Of a stretch of 64,000 nt of DNA, positions 55,009 to 61,674 are shown one piece after another. The notes under the pieces are model-generated. The model saw only the letters and a list, made by a program, of their open reading frames with translations, was not told the origin of the DNA and ran no database searches. The stretch's first letter is position 1, and the number at the start of each line of letters is the position of its first letter. The translations under genes and the position numbers were made by a program. This stretch comes from Acidovorax temperans (GTDB taxonomy: Bacteria; Pseudomonadota; Gammaproteobacteria; Burkholderiales; Burkholderiaceae_C), in the NCBI RefSeq assembly GCF_006716905.1, contig NZ_VFPV01000001.1, positions 1,552,001 through 1,616,000 on the forward strand. The letters run 5' to 3'.

Positions 55009-55446
55009 ATGAGCGCACAACACACAACCCACGCAGCCCACGGCCACGGCGGGCATGACGACCACCACGACGACGGCCCGCACAGCACGCTGTCGGGGTA
55101 CATGACGGGCTTCATCCTGTCCATCATCCTCACAGCCATTCCGTTCTGGCTGGTCATGGCCAAGGTGATTGCCGACCGCAACACCGCCGTGCTGGTGCTG
55201 GGCGCCTTTGCCGTCGTGCAGATCGTGGTGCACATGGTGTACTTCCTGCACATGAACGGCAAGATCGAAGGCGGCTGGACCATGCTGTCCACCATCTTCA
55301 CCGTGGTGTTCGTGGCCATCGCGATTGCGGGCACGCTGTGGGTCATGTTCCACATGAACGCGAACATGATGCCCGACCATCCGCAGATCGCCCCCGCCGG
55401 GCAGCAGGCCCCTGCCGCTGGCGGCACCCACCACACGGCGCCCTGA
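55009..55446 (+). CDS. cyoD: Quinol oxidase subunit IV
   Basis: Small three-helix subunit, 145 residues. A His-rich cytosolic N-terminus (HTTHAAHGHGGHDDHHDD, about residues 4-21) is longer than in E. coli CyoD and might bind metal. The core STLSGYMTGFILSIILTAIP, then VHMVYFLHMNGKIEGGW, identifies the family. It starts directly after the cyoC stop; the SURF1 gene begins 15 bp downstream. Confidence 0.94.
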   Translation: MSAQHTTHAAHGHGGHDDHHDDGPHSTLSGYMTGFILSIILTAIPFWLVMAKVIADRNTAVLVLGAFAVVQIVVHMVYFLHMNGKIEGGWTMLSTIFTVVFVAIAIAGTLWVMFHMNANMMPDHPQIAPAGQQAPAAGGTHHTAP

Positions 55447-55460
55447 CGCGGGAGCTGGCC

Positions 55461-56297
55461 GTGGCACACGCTGCAGCGCTGCCCCGGCGCCCGCATTCCC
55501 CGCTGATCCTGGCGATGCTCACTGCGGTGGGCATCGCCCTTTTTCTGGGCTTTGTGGCGCTGGGCGCATGGCAGGTGCAACGCCTGTCCTGGAAGCTCGA
55601 CCTCATCGAGCGCGTGGACCAGCGCCTGAAGGCCCCGCCCCAGCCCTTACCCCCGCCTGTGCAATGGCCTGAAGTGACGGCTGCGGCATATGAATACCAG
55701 CCCGTGCGCCTGCAAGGCCAGTGGCTGGCCGACAAGACCGTGCTCACCCAGGCCACCACAGCCCTCGGCGCCGGTTATTGGGTGCTGACCCCGCTGCAAA
55801 CCAGCGAGGGCACCCAGGTGCTGGTCAACCGCGGGTTTGTGCCCCAGGACCAACGCGCGCGCTGGCAAGGCGGAGCAGGTGCCGATACATCTGCCAGCAC
55901 ACCCGCCACCGTGGTGGGCCTGCTGCGCATGAGCGAGCCCGGCGGCGGCTTTCTGCGCAGCAACGACCCCGAGCAACAGCGCTGGCATTCGCGCGATGTA
56001 GCGGCCATTGCGCAGGCGCTGCAACTGGCACGCCCAGCGCCTTTCTTTGTGGACGCAGGCCTGCCCTCGCTCAAAGCCCCCGCGTCGGCCGACCTGCCCC
56101 CGGCGCAAAGCGGCCCCTGGCCGCGCGAGGGGCTGACGGTGGTGCGCTTTTCCAACAGCCACCTGGTGTATGCGCTGACCTGGTTTGGATTGGCACTGAT
56201 GGTGGTGGGGGCTGCGGTGGTTGTGGCACGCTACGAATCCAGGCTGCGTGCGGCCTACCGCAGCCACACCACCCATGAACCGCAGCACATTCTCTAA
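55461..56297 (+). CDS. SURF1-family oxidase assembly protein
   Basis: Inner-membrane assembly factor of 278 residues with two helices flanking a periplasmic domain. The N-terminal helix is about 20-38 (MLTAVGIALFLGFVALGAWQ), followed by QVQRLSWKLDLIERVDQRL; the domain has the LVNRGFVPQDQ motif, and the C-terminal helix follows HLVYALTWFGLALM. GTG at 55461 with GGGAGC upstream is preferred; ATG 55515 is possible. SURF1 proteins help insert heme A; Paracoccus has a quinol-oxidase-specific Surf1q, which fits its place after cyoD. No cyoE is seen here. Confidence 0.88.
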   Translation: MAHAAALPRRPHSPLILAMLTAVGIALFLGFVALGAWQVQRLSWKLDLIERVDQRLKAPPQPLPPPVQWPEVTAAAYEYQPVRLQGQWLADKTVLTQATTALGAGYWVLTPLQTSEGTQVLVNRGFVPQDQRARWQGGAGADTSASTPATVVGLLRMSEPGGGFLRSNDPEQQRWHSRDVAAIAQALQLARPAPFFVDAGLPSLKAPASADLPPAQSGPWPREGLTVVRFSNSHLVYALTWFGLALMVVGAAVVVARYESRLRAAYRSHTTHEPQHIL

Positions 56298-57618
56298 AGC
56301 CCTCCAGCAGCCCGTGAGCAAAGCCAGTTCGGCCAACACCTCGGCCGGGCTGCGCAACCTGCACCAGCTCATCCAGCTGCGCTGGATTGCCGTGGTGGGG
56401 CAGCTGCTCACCATCCAGGCCACCCACTACAGCCTGGGCCTGCCGCTGCCTTTGCAGGCCATGCTGTCCATCGTGGCCGGCATGGTGGTGTTCAACATTG
56501 CCAGCCTACTGCGCTGGCGCACGCGCCGGGGCGTGCACGATGTGGAGCTGTTCATCGGCCTGCTGATCGACGTGGCCGCCCTCACCGCCCAGCTGTACCT
56601 GAGCGGCGGCATCGGTAACCCCTTCGTGTTCCTGTACCTGCTGCAAATTGCGGTGGGGGCCATGCTGCTGCGCGGTGGCTACATCTGGTCCATCGTGGTG
56701 GTGGCATCGGCCTGCGTGGTGCTGCTGGCGCAACACAGCCAGCCCCTGCCCCTGGCCACCAATGTGCATGACGGCTGGGCCAGCCCCTACGTGCTGGGCC
56801 TGCTGGTGTGCTTCATGCTCAACGCCATTTTGGTGGTGGTGTTCATCACCCGCATCAGTCATAACCTGCGCCGGCGCGATGCGCGCCTGGCCGCCGTGCG
56901 CCAGCGCGCGGCAGAAGAAGAACACATCGTGCGCATGGGGCTGCTGGCATCGGGCGCCGCGCATGAACTGGGCACGCCGCTGGCCACTATGGCCGTGATC
57001 CTGGGCGACTGGAAGCGCATCCCCGCGCTGACGCAGGACCCGGTGCTGCAGGAAGAAATTGCCGAGATGGAAGCCCAGGTCAAGCGCTGCAAGACCATCG
57101 TCAGCGGCATCCTGCTGTCTGCCGGCGAGGCGCGCGGTGAATCGTCGAGCCAGACCACCGTGCGCCAGTTTCTGGACACCCTCGTGCAGAACTGGCGCGC
57201 CACGCGCTCGGTGGACACCTTCGTCTACGACAACCTGCTGGAAGGCGACAGCCCCATGGTGGCCGATGCCACCCTGGAGCAAATGGTTTTCAATGTGCTG
57301 GACAATGCCCGGGATGCATCGCCGCACTGGGTGCGCTTGCAGGCGCAGTGCGATGCCGATGCGTTGCGAATCGTGGTCACCGACCGGGGCCCCGGCTTTT
57401 CGGCCGCCGTGCTCCGCCACATCGGCACGCCCTACCAGTCCACCAAAGGGCGGCCGGGGGGCGGCCTGGGGCTGTTCCTGTCGATGAACGTGGCGCGCAC
57501 CCTGGGCGGCAGCGTGGTGGCACGCAACCGCCCCGAAGGCGGCGCCGAAGTCACCATCACGCTTTCGCTGGCTGCCATCACCCTGCAAGACACCGACTCG
57601 GAAGACCATGGACACTGA
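56275..57618 (+). CDS. regB: Redox-sensing histidine kinase, RegB/PrrB/RoxS-type
   Basis: Membrane sensor kinase of 447 residues. About six hydrophobic segments (38-195) include GGIGNPF (111-117), the quinone-linked GGxxNPF motif of RegB. The H-box is LLASGAAHELGTPLATMA with phospho-acceptor His230; a redox-box-like Cys272 lies in QVKRCKTIVSG, matching the regulatory cysteine of RegB. An ATPase domain follows (LDNARDAS, DRGPGFS, GGGLGLFLSMNVA). It overlaps surf1 by 23 bp and regA by 11 bp, tying redox sensing to the oxidase operon. Confidence 0.93.
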   Translation: MNRSTFSKALQQPVSKASSANTSAGLRNLHQLIQLRWIAVVGQLLTIQATHYSLGLPLPLQAMLSIVAGMVVFNIASLLRWRTRRGVHDVELFIGLLIDVAALTAQLYLSGGIGNPFVFLYLLQIAVGAMLLRGGYIWSIVVVASACVVLLAQHSQPLPLATNVHDGWASPYVLGLLVCFMLNAILVVVFITRISHNLRRRDARLAAVRQRAAEEEHIVRMGLLASGAAHELGTPLATMAVILGDWKRIPALTQDPVLQEEIAEMEAQVKRCKTIVSGILLSAGEARGESSSQTTVRQFLDTLVQNWRATRSVDTFVYDNLLEGDSPMVADATLEQMVFNVLDNARDASPHWVRLQAQCDADALRIVVTDRGPGFSAAVLRHIGTPYQSTKGRPGGGLGLFLSMNVARTLGGSVVARNRPEGGAEVTITLSLAAITLQDTDSEDHGH

Positions 57619-58141
57619 CCGCCTGCTGCTGATCGTGGAAGACGACGAAGCGTTTGCCCGCACGCTGGCGCGCTCGTTCGAGCGGCGCGGTTACCAGGTG
57701 CTGCACGCCGAGGGCATCGCCCGCATGGAAGAGCTGCTGGTCGTGCACACGCCGCAGTACGCGGTGGTAGACCTCAAGCTCAAGGGCGAAGCCAACGGCC
57801 TGGCCTGCGTGCGCGCCTTGCACGCGCACAGTCCGCAAATGCGCATCGTGGTGCTGACCGGCTTTGCCAGCATTGCCACGGCGGTGGAAGCCATCAAGCT
57901 CGGCGCGGGGCATTACCTGGCCAAGCCGTCCAACACCGACGACATCGAAGCCGCTTTTGCCCTGCAGGAAGGCAACACCGAGGTAGAGCTGACCAACCGC
58001 TCCAGCTCCATCAAGACGCTGGAGTGGGAGCGCATCCACGAAGTGCTGGCCGAGAGCGACTTCAACATCTCTGAAGCCGCGCGCCGCCTGGGCATGCACC
58101 GCCGCACCCTCAGCCGCAAGCTGGGCAAACAGCGGGTGTGA
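57608..58141 (+). CDS. regA: RegA/PrrA/RoxR-type response regulator
   Basis: A 177-residue response regulator. The receiver has the acidic pocket LLIVEDDEAFA, phospho-Asp in YAVVDLKLKGEANG, Thr in VVLTGFASIATAVEAIKLGA and Lys in YLAKPSN. The short output domain is a Fis-type HTH: IHEVLAESDFNISEAARRLG, then MHRRTLSRKLGKQRV, very like RegA/PrrA/ActR. It is coupled to regB by an 11-bp overlap. It probably controls respiratory genes, including the operon it sits in. Confidence 0.94.
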   Translation: MDTDRLLLIVEDDEAFARTLARSFERRGYQVLHAEGIARMEELLVVHTPQYAVVDLKLKGEANGLACVRALHAHSPQMRIVVLTGFASIATAVEAIKLGAGHYLAKPSNTDDIEAAFALQEGNTEVELTNRSSSIKTLEWERIHEVLAESDFNISEAARRLGMHRRTLSRKLGKQRV

Positions 58142-58146
58142 GAAGC

Positions 58147-58194
58147 TGCTCAAAAGGCGCTGCGCACCCGGCCGCATCCCCACCTTTTTGAGCA
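58147..58194 (+). terminator. Hairpin downstream of regA
   Basis: TGCTCAAAAGG (58147-58157) and CCTTTTTGAGCA (58183-58194) pair with one bulged T around a 25-nt loop, starting 6 bp after the regA stop. The T5 lies within the stem, so it is not a canonical terminator, but it is well placed to end the cyo-surf1-regBA transcript. Confidence 0.5.
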
Positions 58195-58309
58195 AAACAC
58201 CTTTACGCCCGCCAAGCCGCCTGAAGGCCCGGGGCAGCTTGCAACTCTCCTAAGATCCAGCCATCTGGCGCCAAAGCAGCGCCACCGCCCATCTGCCCCT
58301 GGAGAAGAC

Positions 58310-59050
58310 ATGTTCGATAGCGCCCTGTTGCTGGCTGCCGCGTTTGTGGCCGGTGCACTCAATGCTGTGGCCGGAGGCGGCAGCTTCCTCACCCTGCCCG
58401 CCCTGGTCTTCACAGGCGTGCCGCCCGTGGTGGCCAATGCCACCGGTACCGTGGCCCTGCTGCCCGGCTACATCGCCGGGGCCTGGGGCTTTCGCGAAGA
58501 CACCGCCCCGCCACCGGGGCTGTCGATGCGGCTGCTGGTGGTGCTGTCGCTCATCGGTGGTGCGGCGGGCGCGGCGCTGCTGCTCATCACGCCGGATGCC
58601 ACCTTCCGCCGCGTGGTGCCCTGGCTGCTGCTGGCGGCCACGGCGCTGTTCGCCTTCGGCCCACAGCTGCGCTCCATGCTGGCGGGCGGCAAGCCGTCTA
58701 CCGCCAAGGCCACGGTGGGCGTGCTGGCGGTGGCGGCCTATGGCGGCTATTTCAACGGCGGGCTGGGCATCTTGCTGCTGGCCTTGTTCGGGCTGCTGGG
58801 GCAAACGCAGCTCAACGCCATGAACGGCTTGAAGAACTGGGTCTCGGCCCTGCTCACGGCCATTGCGGTGGTCATCTACGCCGCAGGCGGCGTGGTGCAG
58901 TGGCCGCAGGCGCTGATGATGATGGTGGCCGCCACCGCAGGCGGCTACGGCGGCGCGCGCGTGGCACGGCGCATTCCCGCCCCCTGGTTGCGCGGCGGCA
59001 TCGTGGTCACGGGGCTGGTGATGGCCGGGCTGTTCTTCTGGCGGCAATAA
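58310..59050 (+). CDS. TauE/SafE (TSUP) family sulfite exporter-like protein
   Basis: A 246-residue membrane protein with about eight hydrophobic helices. The start MFDSALLLAAAFVAGALNAV leads to the TSUP signature AGGGSFLTLPALVFTGVPPVVANATGT (read as consecutive segments) and the second-half repeat YGGYFNGGLGILLLALFGLL. The family moves organosulfonates, sulfite and related anions; the substrate is unknown. GGAGAAGAC precedes the start. It stands alone between regA and the repeat. Confidence 0.9.
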   Translation: MFDSALLLAAAFVAGALNAVAGGGSFLTLPALVFTGVPPVVANATGTVALLPGYIAGAWGFREDTAPPPGLSMRLLVVLSLIGGAAGAALLLITPDATFRRVVPWLLLAATALFAFGPQLRSMLAGGKPSTAKATVGVLAVAAYGGYFNGGLGILLLALFGLLGQTQLNAMNGLKNWVSALLTAIAVVIYAAGGVVQWPQALMMMVAATAGGYGGARVARRIPAPWLRGGIVVTGLVMAGLFFWRQ

Positions 59051-59057
59051 GCAGGCT

Positions 59058-59114
59058 ACAAACCAAATCAGGCTCCAGCGCTTATCTGACAAGCGCAGGC
59101 AGCTATCAAATTTG
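59058..59114. repeat. Interspersed palindromic repeat copy 8, intergenic
   Basis: AACCAAATCAGGCTCCAGCG, then CTTATCTGACAAGCGCAGGC, then AGCTATCAAATTTG. It is nearly identical to copy 6 and lies between the convergent TauE/SafE stop (59050) and the regulator stop (59123), where it may act as a transcript-end hairpin. Confidence 0.92.
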
Positions 59115-59122
59115 AAGTTCCA

Positions 59123-59548
59123 TCAATCGCCCGCCTGGTCAGCGGGCGCGCTCGCATCTGGCGAATGCACTTTGGCAAACGTCAAAATCACTTCACGGAT
59201 CAGCTTGCGCTGCGGGGCGGGCAGCTGCAAAAACGCGTCAAACGTCTCACGCTCCAGGTAGCCCACGCCCTCTTGCCAGCGCTGGTGGTGCTCCCGCACC
59301 GACTTGCGCACCGTGCCGCCAAAGCGCAGCACCTCCGGCTCGACCTTGAGCACCTGGGCCAACACGATCAACTTGTCTTGTGCTGGAATGGACTCACCGC
59401 GCAACCAACGCGACACGGCCTGAAAAGTCACTGACCGCCCCCAATAGTTGGCATTGAACAAATTGAGCAGCACCGCCGGGCGCGGCTCCAGCCCCGCAGC
59501 GCGCATAGCCGCTTGCAGGCGTTCGGCAAATTCCAACTTCTGGTCCAT
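59123..59548 (-). CDS. Cro/C1-like HTH regulator, divergent from the type III R-M operon
   Basis: A 141-residue DNA-binding protein. The N-terminal half has a helix-turn-helix of Cro/C1 character: FAERLQAAMRAAGLEPRPAV, then GRSVTFQAVSRWLRGESIP, then KLIVLAQVLKVEPEVLRFGG. The C-terminal half is helical (FDAFLQLPAPQRKLIREVIL). It is divergent from the Mod gene over 119 bp rich in TTGAAT sites and probably acts on that region, like restriction-modification controller proteins, although classical C proteins are mostly known from type II systems. Confidence 0.8.
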   Translation of the reverse strand: MDQKLEFAERLQAAMRAAGLEPRPAVLLNLFNANYWGRSVTFQAVSRWLRGESIPAQDKLIVLAQVLKVEPEVLRFGGTVRKSVREHHQRWQEGVGYLERETFDAFLQLPAPQRKLIREVILTFAKVHSPDASAPADQAGD

Positions 59549-59667
59549 GCCGAAACGTTAAATTTCGGTTGAATTTTGATTGAACTTTGTGTTGTACGAT
59601 CAATTGAATTATTCATTCAACTATCGATTGAATCGGCTGCCACCAGGCCCGCCGCGCACAACACTCC
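59549..59667. promoter_or_regulatory. AT-rich control region of the type III R-M locus with TTGAAT half-sites
   Basis: Half-sites TTGAAT or its inverse occur at 59569-59574, 59580-59585 (TTGAAC), 59604-59609, 59615-59620 (ATTCAA) and 59628-59633. Two adjacent pairs are 11 bp apart, about one helical turn. TTGAAT-TATTC-ATTCAA (59604-59620) is a palindrome. CCGAAA-N7-TTTCGG (59550-59568) directly abuts the regulator start codon. The region is far more AT-rich than its surroundings. It looks like a multi-site operator for the divergent HTH protein. Confidence 0.65.
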
Positions 59668-61674
59668 ATGCCCAAGTCCCTGCTTGAACAACTCCCCGAC
59701 ATCGTGGCCCAGGGCCGCAAAGAAGCCGAAAAAATCCTGGAGAGCATTGAGAGCCGACACCGCGTGACCCTGCAAACCCGCGAAGTGGTACTGCCCGCCA
59801 AAGACGCAGCCGCCACCGACTGGATTACCGCCCAAGCCCGTGCCGACCGGCGCGAGGTGTTTGCACCGGGGCAAGGCAGTTTGCTGGCGACTGCGCAGCC
59901 CATGCTGGGGACGGCACAGGCCGAAGCCCCCTGGGCCAACCGCCTGATCTACGGCGACAACCTGCTGGCCATGGCCGCCCTATTGGCGGGGGACGAGCAC
60001 ACGCCCAGCCTGCGCGGCAAGGTTGATTTGATCTACATCGATCCACCGTTTGACAGCAAGGCCGACTACCGCACCAAGGTAACGCTACCGGGCCTGGAGC
60101 TGGAGCAGAAGCCCACGGTGATAGAGCAGTTTGCTTATTCCGATACGTGGAGCGACGGCACGGCCTCGTACCTCGCCATGATCACGCCGCGGCTGATCCT
60201 GATGCGGGAGTTGCTGGCGGACACCGGCTCCATCTATGTGCATCTGGATTGGCATATCAGCCACTACGTCAAGATTGTTCTGGATGAAGTCTTTGGAAAA
60301 AACAACTTCCGCAATGAAATTGTTTGGAGCTACTTCGGTTTCAAACGCTCCACAGCGAAAAAATTTCCTCAAAAACATGACCTACTTTTCTCCTATGCAA
60401 AGGGAGAGAACTACACATGGAAAACTCAATACAAGCCGCATAACCCTGAATACCTGAAGCGATTCAGACCTGACGAGACGGGACGGCTTTGCCGGAGCGA
60501 TGTGAACCCTACAGGGGGAGGCAGTCGAAAAATTTACTTGGACGAAGTAGAAGGCGACATCGTTGACTCTGTTTGGGACGACATTCCGCCTGTCAATCCG
60601 GTCGCCAGTGAGCGTGTGGACTACGCGACACAGAAGCCCGAAAAACTGTTGTCGCGAATTATTGAGTCTTCGTGCCCTCCGGAAGGAATCGTCGCTGATT
60701 TCAACGGCGGCTCCGGCACCACGGCCGCCGTCGCCGAAAAATTGGGCCGCCGCTGGATCACCACCGACCTGGGTAAACCCGCCTGCATGATCATGCGAAA
60801 GCGCCTGATCGACCTGGAAGCCAAGCCCTTTCTGTACCAGGCCATTGGCGACTACCAGGTCGAGGCCGCCAAGGCCACGCTGGGCCGTGACTTCCGCATT
60901 GGTGACCTGTCGCACATCGTGCTCTCGCTCTACGGCGCACTGCCTTTGCCTGCGGATGTGAACCCGCAGCGCAACCTGGGCCAGATTGCGGGCGTTGAGC
61001 TGGGTGGCAAGCGGGGCAGCAAAACGCTGGTGCTAGCCGATTCGCCCAACAAACTCACGGGTCTGGCGACCCTGAAGAAGGCGATTGCCCAGCGCGACAA
61101 CCTGCTGGGCGGCTGGGACCGCGTGGTGGTGCTGGGCTGGAACTTTGAGCCCAGCATTGGCGAGACCATCACCGCGTTAAACGACTCGCGCCTGGAAGTG
61201 CTGGTGATTCCGCCCGACCTGATGGACCGGCTCAAGAAGAAAGGCGGCATCGACAAGCTGCGCGGGCAGGTGCGTTTCTCCAGCCTGCAGTACCTCACCA
61301 TCCACCCGATTGCGCGCAAGACCGACGGTAATACCGAAACCCTGACCGTGCAGCTGAAGAACTACGTGCTGCTCTCGCCCGAGGCCATCAACCTGGACGA
61401 CGCAAACCGCATCAAACTGCAGCAGATTGCCAACGCCGAGCCGCTGGCCCTGATCGAATACTGGGCGGTGGACCCGGACTACGACGGCAAGGTGTTCCGC
61501 TCTGTGTGGCAGGACTACCGGGGCAACACGGCCAACGATGCCGACGCTCTGCGCGTGGTGACCACCGCGACCGTCACCGCACCCGCCAAGGCAGGGCCAC
61601 GCAAAGTGTGCGTGCGGGTGGTGGATGTGTTTGGCTTTGAGGCCGAGGTGGTGACGACGGTAGGTGCCGTATGA
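59668..61674 (+). CDS. Type III restriction-modification system methyltransferase (Mod)
   Basis: Beta-class N6-adenine DNA methyltransferase of 668 residues, probably the Mod subunit that sets sequence specificity for both subunits. Motif IV is [11 protein letters not shown] (about 122-131) and motif I is [20 protein letters not shown] (about 345-364), the order of beta-class enzymes, with the target recognition domain between. Nucleotides 60301-60480 in that stretch are about 43% GC by my count, against clearly GC-rich flanks, pointing to domain replacement. The start [16 protein letters not shown] follows the AT-rich control region. The stop overlaps the Res start by 4 bp. Confidence 0.9.
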   Translation: MPKSLLEQLPDIVAQGRKEAEKILESIESRHRVTLQTREVVLPAKDAAATDWITAQARADRREVFAPGQGSLLATAQPMLGTAQAEAPWANRLIYGDNLLAMAALLAGDEHTPSLRGKVDLIYIDPPFDSKADYRTKVTLPGLELEQKPTVIEQFAYSDTWSDGTASYLAMITPRLILMRELLADTGSIYVHLDWHISHYVKIVLDEVFGKNNFRNEIVWSYFGFKRSTAKKFPQKHDLLFSYAKGENYTWKTQYKPHNPEYLKRFRPDETGRLCRSDVNPTGGGSRKIYLDEVEGDIVDSVWDDIPPVNPVASERVDYATQKPEKLLSRIIESSCPPEGIVADFNGGSGTTAAVAEKLGRRWITTDLGKPACMIMRKRLIDLEAKPFLYQAIGDYQVEAAKATLGRDFRIGDLSHIVLSLYGALPLPADVNPQRNLGQIAGVELGGKRGSKTLVLADSPNKLTGLATLKKAIAQRDNLLGGWDRVVVLGWNFEPSIGETITALNDSRLEVLVIPPDLMDRLKKKGGIDKLRGQVRFSSLQYLTIHPIARKTDGNTETLTVQLKNYVLLSPEAINLDDANRIKLQQIANAEPLALIEYWAVDPDYDGKVFRSVWQDYRGNTANDADALRVVTTATVTAPAKAGPRKVCVRVVDVFGFEAEVVTTVGAV

